From JBCBSZ01 sp039818945 (GTDB lineage Bacteria; Actinomycetota; Acidimicrobiia; Acidimicrobiales; Poriferisodalaceae): 64,000 bases of DNA. The notes under the pieces were generated by a model that saw nothing but the letters and a program-made list of their open reading frames with translations, was not told the origin of the DNA and did not search any database. Shown piece after piece: positions 8,694-17,817 of the stretch (positions within the stretch are counted from its first letter, which is position 1; every line of letters begins with the position of its first letter). The DNA is taken from the NCBI GenBank assembly GCA_039818945.1, contig JBCBSZ010000009.1, positions 42,238 to 106,237 of the forward strand. The letters are read 5' to 3'. The translations under genes were made by a program, and so were the position numbers.

Positions 8694-9152
8694 TCAGCCG
8701 TCGCGCAGCAGCTTCGTGAGCTTCACGTCCTCCTCGGCGTAGCCCGACGCCGCGTAGAACGACCGAGCGACGGTGTTCGCCGCCCCGGTGGTGAGCGTGA
8801 TGCACCGGAAGCCGGCGTCGGCCGCCCAGGACTCGGCCCGCTCCAGCAGCGCTCGACCGACGCCGCGCCGTTCGGCGTCCTCGGCCACGATCAGCTCACC
8901 GACGTCGGCGTCTCGCTCGCCGGCGAAGTGCTCCGTCGGCGACACCGAGACGAACCCCACGACCTCGCCGCCGTCCTCGGCGACGAAGGCGGTGGTCCGG
9001 CCGTCGATCAGCGACTCCTCGACCCATCCACGTACGGCGGCGGCGACCGCCGCGGGATCGCGCCACGGCGCGACACCGATCTCCAACCGGTGGGCGAGCT
9101 CCAACACCGCGCGGCCGTCGGACGGTTCGGCGGGTCGGACGACGACGGTCAT
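8694..9152 (-). CDS. GNAT-family N-acetyltransferase
   Basis: A 152-residue protein with a complete GNAT core: N-terminal VVVRPAEPSDGRAVLELAHR, the beta4 strand DADVGELIVAEDAERRG leading into the acetyl-CoA pyrophosphate loop RRGVGRALLERAESWA, and a C-terminal ANTVARSFYAASGY strand. Acceptor substrate not identifiable. It is divergent from the amidohydrolase gene, with 65 bases between starts. Confidence 0.88.
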   Translation of the reverse strand: MTVVVRPAEPSDGRAVLELAHRLEIGVAPWRDPAAVAAAVRGWVEESLIDGRTTAFVAEDGGEVVGFVSVSPTEHFAGERDADVGELIVAEDAERRGVGRALLERAESWAADAGFRCITLTTGAANTVARSFYAASGYAEEDVKLTKLLRDG

Positions 9153-9217
9153 GCCCTGATCTTGGCCAACGGCGCCCCGTCGTTGCGCGCGCCCTCTCCC
9201 GCTGGAACGCTCGGCCC

Positions 9218-10465
9218 GTGACCCCGACCGATGCGACCCACCGGACCCTCTTCCACGGGGGCACGGTGTTCGACGGCACGGGCTCGCCCCCGGGCCAGGC
9301 CGACGTCGTCGTCGCGAACGGACGGATCGTCGAGGTGGGCGTCGGTCTCGACGGCGACGACGCCGTCGATTGCACGGGCCAGCTCGTCACCCCCGGCCTG
9401 TTCGACTGCCACGTGCACTTCATGGTCGACGGTGACTTCAGCCCCAACACCCACGCGCAGACGCCGTTCTCGCTCACGTTCTTCCTCGCGGCCGAGCGCA
9501 TGCAGCGCACCCTCGACTGCGGGATCACGACCGTGCGCGACGCCGGCGGCACCGACCTCGGCGTCAAGGAGGCCCGCGACGGCGGTCACATCGCCGGTCC
9601 CCGGATGCAGCTGTCGATCTCGATCCTGTCCCAGACCGGCGGGCACGCCGACGGCTGGGCGGTCTGCGGTGCGCACCTGCCCGGGCTGATGGACGAGCAC
9701 CCGGGTCGTCCCCACAACATCGTCGACGGGCCCGACGAGATGCGCCGCAAGGTGCGCGAGGTCGTCCGCGCCGGGGCGGACGTGATCAAGGTCTGCACCT
9801 CCGGCGGCGTGCTCTCGCCGCACGACGACCCGCAGCACGCCCACTTCGCCGCCGACGAGCTCGACGTCCTGGTCGCCGAAGCGACCGCGGCGCATCGCTT
9901 CGTCATGGCCCACGCCCAGGCGACGCAGGGCATCAAGAACGCGGTGCGAGCCGGCATCCGGTCGATCGAGCACGGGATCTACCTCGATGACGAGGCGATC
10001 GAGATGATGCTGGCGGCGGGCACGTACCTCGTCCCCACCCTGATCGCCCCCCAGGGGGTCCTCGCCGCCGTCGATCGCGGCGTCGACCTGCCGGCCTCGG
10101 TGGTCGAGAAGGCTCGCGCCGTCGTCGAGGTGCACCGCGAGTCGATCCGCCGAGCGATCGACGCCGGCGTCCGGGTGGCCATGGGCACCGACTCCGGGGT
10201 GACGCCTCACGGCCAGAACCTCGACGAGCTCGCCGAGATGGCATCGCTGGGGATGTCGCCCGCGGCGACGTTGGAGGCCTCCACGCGGGTGGCTGCCGAG
10301 CTGATGGGCATCGAGGGCGACGTCGGGACCCTCGAACCGGGCAAGCGGGCCGACCTCGTCCGCTTCGCCGGAACCGAGGTCGACGTCACCGATCTGCGCT
10401 CCCGGGTGCGGGCGGTCCACCAGGACGGTGCCCTGGTCAGCGGGGGGTGGCCGCACTCGCCGTGA
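9218..10465 (+). CDS. Metal-dependent amidohydrolase (imidazolonepropionase/prolidase-like)
   Basis: A 415-residue hydrolase of the amidohydrolase superfamily. Metal-site motifs in order: HVHF near residue 66, the bridging lysine in DVIKVCTSGG near 190, histidines in FVMAHAQATQG and RSIEHGIYLDD, and the catalytic aspartate in MGTDSGVTPHG. The N- and C-terminal beta-sandwich strands (VTPGLFDC; LEPGKRADLVRF) complete the fold. It belongs to the group annotated as imidazolonepropionase-like or Xaa-Pro dipeptidase-like, whose members hydrolyse varied amides; the substrate is not predictable. Start is GTG 9218. Confidence 0.87.
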   Translation: MTPTDATHRTLFHGGTVFDGTGSPPGQADVVVANGRIVEVGVGLDGDDAVDCTGQLVTPGLFDCHVHFMVDGDFSPNTHAQTPFSLTFFLAAERMQRTLDCGITTVRDAGGTDLGVKEARDGGHIAGPRMQLSISILSQTGGHADGWAVCGAHLPGLMDEHPGRPHNIVDGPDEMRRKVREVVRAGADVIKVCTSGGVLSPHDDPQHAHFAADELDVLVAEATAAHRFVMAHAQATQGIKNAVRAGIRSIEHGIYLDDEAIEMMLAAGTYLVPTLIAPQGVLAAVDRGVDLPASVVEKARAVVEVHRESIRRAIDAGVRVAMGTDSGVTPHGQNLDELAEMASLGMSPAATLEASTRVAAELMGIEGDVGTLEPGKRADLVRFAGTEVDVTDLRSRVRAVHQDGALVSGGWPHSP

Positions 10466-10483
10466 CGAGGAGCGCATGTGTCC

Positions 10484-10521
10484 TCACGTAGCGTGAAATC
10501 AGGCCGACAGGGAGGTAGCCT
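10484..10521 (+). promoter_or_regulatory. Promoter of the polysaccharide locus with short palindrome
   Basis: GTGAAA (10493-10498), 17 bases, TAGCCT (10516-10521) reads as a housekeeping-type promoter, with the start expected near 10528. A perfect palindrome TCACG-tag-CGTGA (10484-10496) overlaps the -35 box and could be an operator. A strong GAGGAGG ribosome site at 10540-10546 precedes GTG 10554. Confidence 0.55.
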
Positions 10522-10553
10522 GCACCGGGTGGGCACCACGAGGAGGTGAGCCC

Positions 10554-13475
10554 GTGAGTGCGTCGGGCTCGTTCCGCGGCGCTGTCGGTTGGTCGTTCGT
10601 GATGACCGGAGGACAGCAGGTCATCACGTTGGTGATCACCTTCGTCCTCGCGGGCCTGCTCGGGCCGGAGGCCTTCGGCACGGTGGCGATGGCCGCCGTC
10701 TACGTCGCCTTCGTGCAGCTGGTGGTGCGCCAGGGCATGGTCCCCGCCATCGTCCAGCGCCGCGAGCTCACCCCGGCCCACACCGACACGGCCTTCTGGA
10801 TGACCATGGCCGCCGCCGCGGTCATGACGGCCCTCAGCCTCGCGGTCGCACCGGCGTGGTCGGCGCTCATGGACCTCCCCGACCTCGCCCCGGTGATCTG
10901 GTGGCTGTCGATCACCATCCCGCTCAAGGCGCTCACGGTCGTGCAGGAGGGGCTGCTCCGGCGGGAGATGAGGTTCAAGTCGCTGGCCGCGCGCACCAAT
11001 GCCGCCGCGCTCCTGGGCGGCGTGGCCGGTGTGGTCGCCGCCGTCGCCGGTGCCGGCGTCTGGGCGCTCGTGATCCAGCAGGTCGTCTCGGCGGCGATCG
11101 AGGTCGTCACGCTGTGGTGGGTGAGCGACTGGCGGCCCGGTCGCCAGCTCAGCCGGACCGCGGCCCGGGAGCTGATCGGCTTCACGAGCGGGTCGTTCCT
11201 CGCCTCGCTCGGCACGTTCGTGAACAACCGGGGCGACGCCCTCCTCATCGGCTTCTTCTTCGGCCCCGTCGCCGTCGGTCTCTACCGACTCGCGGCGCGG
11301 GTCGTGAACGTCATCGTCGACATCTCGGCGCGAGCGCTCCAGCAGGCCGCGCTCCCCGAGCTGGCCCGCCTCCAGGACGACCGGGCCCGCTTCATCAAGC
11401 GGGCCACCGAGGTCATGCGGACGACCGCCATCCTCTCGCTGCCCACCTTCGGGCTGCTCGCCGGCACCGCACCGGCGCTGCTGCCGCTCCTGGGCGAGGA
11501 GTGGGAGCCGGCGGCCGTGCCCCTCCAGCTGCTGTGCGCCACCGGTGCCGTGCGGTCCTTCGGCCTCGTCGTCGGCGCGATCCTCCAGGCGACGGGGCGG
11601 CCCCAGCTCTTCGCCATCGTCACCTGGGGTGCCGCCGCGCTGTCGACGCTCGCCTTCGTGATCGCGGGCGTCCTCCTGCAGGACGCCGAGCTGACCGCAC
11701 AGGTCAACGGGCTGGCCGCATCGCGGGCGATCGTCTTCGCCGGCCCGCTGTTCGTCCTCAACCTCATCGTGCTCCAGCAGGCGGCCGGCGTCAGTAGCCG
11801 ACGCGTGATGGGCGTGGCGGGACCGTCGGCCACGGCCGGTGTGGTCGCCACCCTGTCCGGGGTCATCGTGTGGGGTGCGTTCGACCGCCTCCACGGCTCG
11901 TTCGCGGGCTCGGTCGCCCTCGGCACGTTCGTCGTCACGGCCGCCGCCGGCGTCCTCTGGGTCGCAGAAGCCCAGGTCGCGTCGCTGATCGGCGTGAAAC
12001 CGACCCAACCGATCGAGCGGCGAGGACGCCAGGATCCGCCGTCCGCGCAACGGGCGAACACGAACACGCCAAGTGAACCGCACGCGGTGACTGCCGGAGA
12101 CCGAGCCGGTACTCTTCGCAACCACGCGCCCCCGCCACGGCCGGGTGACGCGCAGCACGATCGCACATCGGCCGGGCCCGTCCCGGCTCCGACGCCGCCC
12201 GCGGCATCGAGGAGACCTTTCATGGACGTCTGGGAGACCCTGCGCATCGTCCTCAGGCGATGGACGGTGTCCGTACCGCTCGCGGTGCTGACCATCGTCG
12301 CGGTGGTGGCCATCCCGAGCGACGTCGGTCAGGAGTACACCTCCGACGCGTCATTGGTGTTCCTGCCCCCCAACACCCAGGAGTTCCAGACCGAGGACGG
12401 GTTCACGGCGATCGAGCCCGAGAACCCCTTCATCCAGCAGAACGGCACCGTGGCCGCGATGGCCGAGCTCATCCAGATCAGCCTCACCAGCGCCTCGGTC
12501 CGTGCGCTCGTCGAGGCCGAGGGGCTCGAGCCCGAGTACGAGCTGATCGTCGGCAACGGGAGCCCGATCATGGGCATCACCGTCACCGCCGGCTCGCCGG
12601 CGCTCGCCACCGGGACGGTCGACTACATGCTCGGCCTGATCGAGCGCGACCTCACCGAGCGCCAGGACATCGAGGGCGCCCCCGAGACCCAGCGGATCGG
12701 CACCCAGATCATCTCCGACACCTCGCCGGCGCTCGCCAGCACCGGCGCCGCCACGCGACTCCGGCTCATCATCCTCGTGGTCGGCCTCGCCTTCGCCGTC
12801 GGCGCGGCGCTGCTCGTCGAGGGGGCGGCCGGCTGGGCCGCCCGCCGCCGGTCCGAGGGCTGGGGTGGCGGCGGCGCACCCGGCGACGATGCCTCGGCGC
12901 CGACCGATCCGCCGCCCGGTGGAGCCGGCGCCGTCGTGGCCGCACCGGTCGTGGCCGAGCCCGTCGTGGCCGAACCGACCGCCGGTGAGCCTCCCGTCGA
13001 GGCGGCGCCCCAGGTGGCACCCGACCCCGAGCCCGTCCCGGTCGCTGCTGCGCCCGAGGTCGCGCCGGAACCCGAGCCCGCTCCCGAGCCGGTGGCCGAG
13101 GCCTCCACTCCCGAACCCGAGCCGGAGCCCGTGGCGGTGACCGAGGTGCCGGTCGACGCCGTCGCCGAGGACGTGGCGCCCACCGTGGCGGCGTCGTCGA
13201 CGACCGGCGCCCGCCAGGCTCGACAGGCCAAGGCGTCCGGCGCCAAGTCCGGCACCGGATCGGCCTCGCAGGGCGGCCGCCGCAAGCCCAAGCGCTCGAC
13301 CAACCGCCCGGCCGGCAACGGCGCCGGCTCGGCCAAGACCGGCTCCCGCAACGGGGCGAGCAACGGCAACGGCAGCGCCAAGCGAGCCAACCGAGCCAAG
13401 AACGGCGGCCAGGGTCAGCCGAAGGGCTCACCGGGTTCGCGACCGGCACGAGCGTCCGCCGACCGCAAGTCCTGA
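10554..13475 (+). CDS. Wzx/MOP-type polysaccharide flippase, reading open into a Wzz-type protein
   Basis: Residues 1 to about 480 are a polysaccharide flippase of the MOP superfamily (WzxC/lipopolysaccharide exporter type) with about 12-14 membrane segments; VFVLAGLLGPEAFGTVAMA and GFTSGSFLASLGTFVNNRGD are typical. It would flip lipid-linked repeat units outward. Unusually there is no stop: the frame runs on through about 75 proline/arginine-rich residues into a chain-length-determinant protein, giving 973 residues. The joining stretch (about 12000-12221) has clearly more A/T at third codon positions than the genes on both sides, and a strong ribosome site and possible promoter lie before ATG 12222. 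So this may be two genes with a lost stop or a sequence indel, rather than a true fusion. Confidence 0.8.
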   Translation: MSASGSFRGAVGWSFVMTGGQQVITLVITFVLAGLLGPEAFGTVAMAAVYVAFVQLVVRQGMVPAIVQRRELTPAHTDTAFWMTMAAAAVMTALSLAVAPAWSALMDLPDLAPVIWWLSITIPLKALTVVQEGLLRREMRFKSLAARTNAAALLGGVAGVVAAVAGAGVWALVIQQVVSAAIEVVTLWWVSDWRPGRQLSRTAARELIGFTSGSFLASLGTFVNNRGDALLIGFFFGPVAVGLYRLAARVVNVIVDISARALQQAALPELARLQDDRARFIKRATEVMRTTAILSLPTFGLLAGTAPALLPLLGEEWEPAAVPLQLLCATGAVRSFGLVVGAILQATGRPQLFAIVTWGAAALSTLAFVIAGVLLQDAELTAQVNGLAASRAIVFAGPLFVLNLIVLQQAAGVSSRRVMGVAGPSATAGVVATLSGVIVWGAFDRLHGSFAGSVALGTFVVTAAAGVLWVAEAQVASLIGVKPTQPIERRGRQDPPSAQRANTNTPSEPHAVTAGDRAGTLRNHAPPPRPGDAQHDRTSAGPVPAPTPPAASRRPFMDVWETLRIVLRRWTVSVPLAVLTIVAVVAIPSDVGQEYTSDASLVFLPPNTQEFQTEDGFTAIEPENPFIQQNGTVAAMAELIQISLTSASVRALVEAEGLEPEYELIVGNGSPIMGITVTAGSPALATGTVDYMLGLIERDLTERQDIEGAPETQRIGTQIISDTSPALASTGAATRLRLIILVVGLAFAVGAALLVEGAAGWAARRRSEGWGGGGAPGDDASAPTDPPPGGAGAVVAAPVVAEPVVAEPTAGEPPVEAAPQVAPDPEPVPVAAAPEVAPEPEPAPEPVAEASTPEPEPEPVAVTEVPVDAVAEDVAPTVAASSTTGARQARQAKASGAKSGTGSASQGGRRKPKRSTNRPAGNGAGSAKTGSRNGASNGNGSAKRANRAKNGGQGQPKGSPGSRPARASADRKS
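12087..12115 (+). promoter_or_regulatory. Possible internal promoter before the Wzz-type gene
   Basis: GTGACT (12087-12092), 17 bases, TACTCT (12110-12115) resembles an actinobacterial promoter and lies in the stretch with intergenic-like composition. It would produce a leader of about 100 bases before ATG 12222. It supports independent expression of the downstream half of the long frame. Confidence 0.35.
12222..13475 (+). CDS. Chain-length determinant (Wzz/YveK-like) membrane protein with low-complexity basic tail; alternative internal start
   Basis: A 417-residue protein if translated from ATG 12222, which has GAGGAGA seven bases upstream. MDVWETLRIVLRRW followed by a membrane helix (SVPLAVLTIVAVVAI), a periplasmic-type region with NGTVAAMAELIQ, and a second helix (RLIILVVGLAFAVGAALLV) is the Wzz/capsule co-polymerase layout that sets polymer length. 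There is no Walker motif, so no fused tyrosine kinase. After helix 2 come about 110 residues rich in Pro/Ala/Glu/Val, then about 90 residues rich in Lys/Arg/Gly/Ser/Asn, which would sit in the cytoplasm and could bind the synthase or DNA non-specifically. It overlaps the long frame starting at 10554. Confidence 0.75.
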   Translation: MDVWETLRIVLRRWTVSVPLAVLTIVAVVAIPSDVGQEYTSDASLVFLPPNTQEFQTEDGFTAIEPENPFIQQNGTVAAMAELIQISLTSASVRALVEAEGLEPEYELIVGNGSPIMGITVTAGSPALATGTVDYMLGLIERDLTERQDIEGAPETQRIGTQIISDTSPALASTGAATRLRLIILVVGLAFAVGAALLVEGAAGWAARRRSEGWGGGGAPGDDASAPTDPPPGGAGAVVAAPVVAEPVVAEPTAGEPPVEAAPQVAPDPEPVPVAAAPEVAPEPEPAPEPVAEASTPEPEPEPVAVTEVPVDAVAEDVAPTVAASSTTGARQARQAKASGAKSGTGSASQGGRRKPKRSTNRPAGNGAGSAKTGSRNGASNGNGSAKRANRAKNGGQGQPKGSPGSRPARASADRKS

Positions 13476-13488
13476 CCTCCGCACCGCC

Positions 13489-14913
13489 GTGACCGCGCTC
13501 CACGAGCGTCCCGACCCCCAGCACGGCGCCGATGCGCCGACCCCACCCAGCGGCTCCGCGCCCGCGGACACCAGCGAGGCGCCGGCTGCGCTGAGCGAGC
13601 GCATCGGCGTGCCGAGGTTCGATGCCGTCAGCGTCACCGTGCTCTTCCTCGCGTTCGCGTACCTGATCCCGGCCCGCTACACGTTCTCCCCGATCGGTGC
13701 CGCCGGACGGGCCGGCGTGCTGCTCGGCCTCGCGATGTTGTTCTGGTGGTGCGTCACGCGGGCCGTGCCCTCGATGGCCCACCGCACCGGGAACCCGGTA
13801 CGCCGCGCTGCGCTCATCTTCTTCGTCGTCTTCCTCATGGCCTACGCCGGGGGGCTCGCCCGGGCGTTGCCGTTCCTCGAGGCGAACGGCATGGATCGCG
13901 CCCTGCTCATCACCGCGTCGCTGGTCGGCGTCACCCTCGTCGTGACCGACGGCGTGCCCGACCGCGGCCGGCTCGACCACCTGCTCCGCCGTCTCGTCCT
14001 GCTCGGCTCGGTGATGGCCGCGTTCGGCCACATCCAGTTCTTCCTCGGCACCAACCTGACCGAGAACATCCGGCTGCCGGGCATGTCCCTCAACCGCGAG
14101 TTCTTCGAGGTCGAGGCCCGCAACGCGTTCACCCGCGTGAACGCCACGGCGACGCACCCGATCGAGTTCGGCGTCCTGATGGGCATGCTCCTGCCGCTCG
14201 CGCTGCACTACGCGCTGCACCCGCCGAGCGCACGCGCCCGCCTCCCGTACTGGGCGATGGTCGGGCTCATCGCCACGGCCGGCCCGATGAGCGTGTCGCG
14301 ATCGTCCGTCGTCGCGATCGGCGCCGGCCTCCTCGTCGTCGCCATGGGCTGGAGCCGTCGGCAGCGCCGCATCGCCCTCGCGATCTCGGTGCCCGCGGTG
14401 CTGGCGTTCAGCTCGGCCGTCCCGGGGCTGCTCGGGACGATCCGGGGCCTCTTCACGAGCTGGAACAGTGACTCCAGCATCCAGTACCGCACCAACGACT
14501 ACGACCTCGTCTTCGAGTTCGTCGCCGAGCGGCCGCTGTTCGGGCGAGGTCCGGGCACCTTCCTGCCCAGTCGGTACTTCGTCCTCGACAACCAGTACCT
14601 CATGACGCTCGTCACCACGGGCATCATCGGGTTCCTCGGCCTGATGCTCTTCGCGGGCACGGCAGCGCTCACCGCCTATCGGATCCGCCGTCGATCGACC
14701 GACCCGGCGACGCGGCACCTCGCGCTGGCCCTGCTCGGCGCGTTCGCGGCGGCGGCCGCCGCCTCGGCGACCTACGACTCGCTCGCCCTCTCCTACTCGA
14801 TCTTCTCGTCGGTGCTCTTCGTCCTGCTGGGCGCGGTCGGGGCGCTGTGGCGGATCGAGCAGCCGAACCTGCGTCCTCGTCACCGCCGACCACGGGCGCC
14901 GGCGACACCATGA
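13489..14913 (+). CDS. O-antigen ligase/polymerase-like membrane protein (Wzy/WaaL type)
   Basis: A 474-residue polytopic protein with about 11 membrane segments and a large external loop (about residues 185-225 and 325-365). NDYDLVFEFVAERPLFGRGPGTF is the C-terminal loop signature of O-antigen ligases and Wzy polymerases. Its job would be to polymerise or attach flipped repeat units, which fits its place after the flippase and chain-length genes. The first 40 residues are Pro/Ser/Ala-rich and cytoplasmic. GTG 13489 lies 13 bases after the preceding stop. The stop overlaps the next gene (ATGA). Confidence 0.82.
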   Translation: MTALHERPDPQHGADAPTPPSGSAPADTSEAPAALSERIGVPRFDAVSVTVLFLAFAYLIPARYTFSPIGAAGRAGVLLGLAMLFWWCVTRAVPSMAHRTGNPVRRAALIFFVVFLMAYAGGLARALPFLEANGMDRALLITASLVGVTLVVTDGVPDRGRLDHLLRRLVLLGSVMAAFGHIQFFLGTNLTENIRLPGMSLNREFFEVEARNAFTRVNATATHPIEFGVLMGMLLPLALHYALHPPSARARLPYWAMVGLIATAGPMSVSRSSVVAIGAGLLVVAMGWSRRQRRIALAISVPAVLAFSSAVPGLLGTIRGLFTSWNSDSSIQYRTNDYDLVFEFVAERPLFGRGPGTFLPSRYFVLDNQYLMTLVTTGIIGFLGLMLFAGTAALTAYRIRRRSTDPATRHLALALLGAFAAAAAASATYDSLALSYSIFSSVLFVLLGAVGALWRIEQPNLRPRHRRPRAPATP

Positions 14914-15770
14914 GCACCGGCCGGTCCACGCCGGCGACCGTCGACCTGATGATGATCACCTTCGATCAGCCGCAGTACGTCGAGAAGTCGCTGGCCCGCC
15001 TGATCGAGACGGCCACCGACCACACCCGGATCTGGGTGTGGCACAACGGCACCGACGAGGAGACCCTCGCCGTCTCCCAGCGACTCGCCGAGGACGACCG
15101 GGTCCACCGGTTCCACCACAGCCCCGAGAACGCCCGGCTCCTCGGCCCGACCAACTGGCTGCTCGAGAACGCCGACGGCGACTACCTCGGCAAGATCGAC
15201 GACGACTGCCTGCTCGAGCACGGCTGGATCGAGCGGCTCGTCGAGGTGCACGAGTACGACGACCGCTTCGGGGTGCTCGGCTCGTGGCGATTCCCCGACG
15301 AGGACTTCGACGCCGAGGCCGCCGCACCGAAGATGGTCACGTACGGGCCGCACACCATCCTGCGCAACCTCTGGGTCCAGGGCAGCGGCCACCTCATGAA
15401 GCGGGCGTGCGTCGACCAGCTCGGACCGATGCCGGCCGGCCTGTCGTTCCCGAAGTACTGCATCGAGCTCGCCGCGCTCGGCTGGATCAACGGCTGGCCG
15501 TACCCGTTCGTGCGCGAGGAGCACATGGACGACCCCCGCTCCGAGCACACCCGCTTCCGGACCGACGCCGACCTCATGGCCCGGCGCCCGCTGACCGCTC
15601 GGGTCAACGGGGTGACCACCATCGAGGGATGGACCGAGCAGCTCCGCCGGTCGGCGCGCAACGCCCAGACGGCCACGCTCGACGTCCGGCACTACCGGGG
15701 CTGGCGGGCCAAGCGCACGAAGGCGTGGCGCCGGGCCAAGGCCACGGTGGGCTTCAAGCGCCAGTGGTGA
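14910..15770 (+). CDS. Glycosyltransferase family 2 protein
   Basis: A 286-residue GT-A fold transferase. VDLMMITFDQPQYVEKSLARL is the nucleotide-sugar binding start, and GDYLGKIDDDCLLEHGWIER contains the acidic metal-binding cluster. A longer frame opens at 14847, but ATG 14910 overlaps the previous stop (ATGA) in the style of this locus and starts where homology begins. No membrane segment, so it probably works on the inner face, adding one sugar of the repeat unit. Sugar and linkage unknown. Confidence 0.82.
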   Translation: MSTGRSTPATVDLMMITFDQPQYVEKSLARLIETATDHTRIWVWHNGTDEETLAVSQRLAEDDRVHRFHHSPENARLLGPTNWLLENADGDYLGKIDDDCLLEHGWIERLVEVHEYDDRFGVLGSWRFPDEDFDAEAAAPKMVTYGPHTILRNLWVQGSGHLMKRACVDQLGPMPAGLSFPKYCIELAALGWINGWPYPFVREEHMDDPRSEHTRFRTDADLMARRPLTARVNGVTTIEGWTEQLRRSARNAQTATLDVRHYRGWRAKRTKAWRRAKATVGFKRQW

Positions 15771-15844
15771 ACCCCGGCTGACGAACCGGGGCGCCGGGCC
15801 TCGAGCTGACGCACAACGACCCCGCAACGGCGGCGCGATCTCTC

Positions 15845-15858
15845 CTCAAGTTTTTGAG
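15845..15858. promoter_or_regulatory. Small perfect palindrome upstream of beta-helix gene
   Basis: CTCAA-gttt-TTGAG, an AT-richer spot in the 138-base gap before the beta-helix gene. It is too short for a convincing terminator and has no following T-run, so an operator is also possible. No good promoter hexamers were found next to it. Confidence 0.3.
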
Positions 15859-15908
15859 ACGGCGTTGCCGATCCCTCTGGTGCACCCAGACACCCCGGAG
15901 GGAACGAC

Positions 15909-17582
15909 ATGCGTCCCACACTCCTCAGAAGCAACCGCTTCGGCATCACCCTGTCGCTGACCGTGCTCGCGCTGGTCGGCATGCTCTTCATCAACCAGCT
16001 GCGAGCCGACGCCGCCGGCGTCACCGTCCCCGACGAGGAGCTCACCCTCGTCGCCAACCTCGTCGTCACCCAGGACGACACCGTCGTCGAGATGGTCCAC
16101 GTCCTCGGCGACATCGAGATCCAGGCCGACAACGTCACGATCCGCCAGGTGCGGGTCACCTCGGAGGACTCGATCCCGGTCCGGGTCGATCGCAACGCGG
16201 TCGGCCTGGTGGTCGAGGACACGACGATCACCTGCGGCGCCGACGTCGGCCGGTACGGCATCGGTCACGAGAACTTCACCGCCAACCGGGTGGAGCTCGT
16301 CAACTGCGCCCACGGCTTCGGCGACGGCCTCAACGTCACCGTCACCGACTCGATGGTCGACGGCGTGCCCGTCGGCGTGACCGAGGGTCCGGTCGGCGGC
16401 GCCGAGGACCCGGCACCGACCACGACGGAGCCTCCCGCACCGACGACGACCGAGGCACCGGCGCCGGTGTTCGACGGCGAGCTGCAGTGGTCGGTCAGCC
16501 GTGACCGAACCGATCCCTCAGCGCTCGACGGCGCCTCGGTCCCCGACAAGATCCGGATCTTCCTCACCACGGACGTCGCCGACATCGACCACGTGGCCTG
16601 GTACCTGGACGGCGCCCTCGTCCGCGACGACGATCTCGCCGCCCCGTGGGATCTCGCCCCCGGCGCCGGCGGCAGGAGCGGCCCGGTCGACGTCGCCGCC
16701 CTCGACGGCTCCGAGCACCTCGCCACCGCGGTGGTCCACCTGGTCGACGGCACCGAGGAGACGGTCAACGCCCGCTTCTCGCTGGAGCAGGTCGCGGTCG
16801 GCGGCGCCGACGAGAGCCCGACGACCACCGCCCCGCCGGTGACCGAGCCGCCCGCTCCGGCCGAGCCCTCCTACCCGAGCGCCGACACCACCGGCGTGCA
16901 GGACGGGGTGGCCCTGACCCCGTCGGGCTCGATCACGGTTCGCGAGGACGGCGCGGTCATCGAGGGCCTCGACGTCACCGGCACCATCACGGTCCGGGCC
17001 GACGACGTGACCATCCGCAACGTGCGGGTCTCGAGCAGCGCCAGCCACCTCATCCGCAACCACGGTGACAACCTCCTGATCGAGGACGTGACGCTCGTCG
17101 GTCAGCAGCCGTGCTCGGCCGGCGTCGGCTTCACGAACTACACCGCTCGCCGGGTCGACGTGTCCGGCTGCGCCGACGGGCTCAAGGCCAACGGCAACGT
17201 GCTGGTCGAGGACTCCTACATCCACGACCTGCGCAAGTGGGCCGGCACCCACAACGACGGCATCCAGTCGACCGGCGGCTCCAACATCGTGGTGCGCAAC
17301 AACACGATCCAGGGCGCCTTCCGGGACTCGGTCTCGGGCGTGAAGTTCACCTCGGAGTTCAACCACCTGAGCAACGTCACGATCGAGGGCAACCTCTTCT
17401 CCGGCGGCAACTACACGATCTACCTGACGAAGAAGCCGGGGATGCGGGCGCCGACCGACATCCGCATCGCCGACAACGTCTTCGTGGAGGGCACCGCCAA
17501 GTGGGGCTGGCTCTACAACGACAACGACCCGAGCCAGGTCTTCGAGAACAACGTCTGGGACGACGGGACGCCCGTCGGCTGA
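15909..17582 (+). CDS. Secreted right-handed beta-helix protein with internal half-copy and Ig-like middle domain
   Basis: A 557-residue exported protein: signal peptide or anchor (residues about 10-35), a short N-terminal beta-helix (about 40-160), a Thr/Pro/Glu linker with two TTTE repeats, an Ig-like middle (about 195-295), a second TTTAPP linker, and a full C-terminal parallel beta-helix (about 335-557). Helix rungs are marked by DDVTIRNVRV, NVLVEDSYIHDLRKW, THNDGIQSTGGSNIVVRNN and FSGGNYTIYL. The N-terminal helix resembles the first rungs of the C-terminal one, suggesting partial duplication. GGAGGG precedes ATG 15909. Relatives are pectate-lyase-like or epimerase-like folds; no known catalytic motif is certain. 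Its place in a uronate locus suggests it acts on or binds the polymer. Confidence 0.8.
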   Translation: MRPTLLRSNRFGITLSLTVLALVGMLFINQLRADAAGVTVPDEELTLVANLVVTQDDTVVEMVHVLGDIEIQADNVTIRQVRVTSEDSIPVRVDRNAVGLVVEDTTITCGADVGRYGIGHENFTANRVELVNCAHGFGDGLNVTVTDSMVDGVPVGVTEGPVGGAEDPAPTTTEPPAPTTTEAPAPVFDGELQWSVSRDRTDPSALDGASVPDKIRIFLTTDVADIDHVAWYLDGALVRDDDLAAPWDLAPGAGGRSGPVDVAALDGSEHLATAVVHLVDGTEETVNARFSLEQVAVGGADESPTTTAPPVTEPPAPAEPSYPSADTTGVQDGVALTPSGSITVREDGAVIEGLDVTGTITVRADDVTIRNVRVSSSASHLIRNHGDNLLIEDVTLVGQQPCSAGVGFTNYTARRVDVSGCADGLKANGNVLVEDSYIHDLRKWAGTHNDGIQSTGGSNIVVRNNTIQGAFRDSVSGVKFTSEFNHLSNVTIEGNLFSGGNYTIYLTKKPGMRAPTDIRIADNVFVEGTAKWGWLYNDNDPSQVFENNVWDDGTPVG

Positions 17583-17636
17583 CCCCGGGACCCGGGCCCG
17601 CCCCTGACCGGGCCCACCGACCGAGCACCCCGTGCG

Positions 17637-17666
17637 CACCCACCCGCTTCCCCCGGCGGGTGGGTG
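17637..17666 (+). terminator. Hairpin after first beta-helix gene
   Basis: A perfect 11-base-pair stem: CACCCACCCGC (17637-17647) pairs with GCGGGTGGGTG (17656-17666) across an 8-base loop. It lies 55 bases after the stop. There is no T-run, as is common in GC-rich actinobacteria. Confidence 0.6.
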
Positions 17667-17817
17667 TGGCGCGTCGGGCCGGGAATTCCTGTTCCACCGG
17701 GACCGACGGCGTCGAGCACTCACGGTACGGATGGTCTGACCCACCGGCCACCACACAGCGTTCGTAGTGGTACGACTTGTGTAAACGGAAGGCCAAGAGT
17801 GGTGAAAGGGCCCGCGA

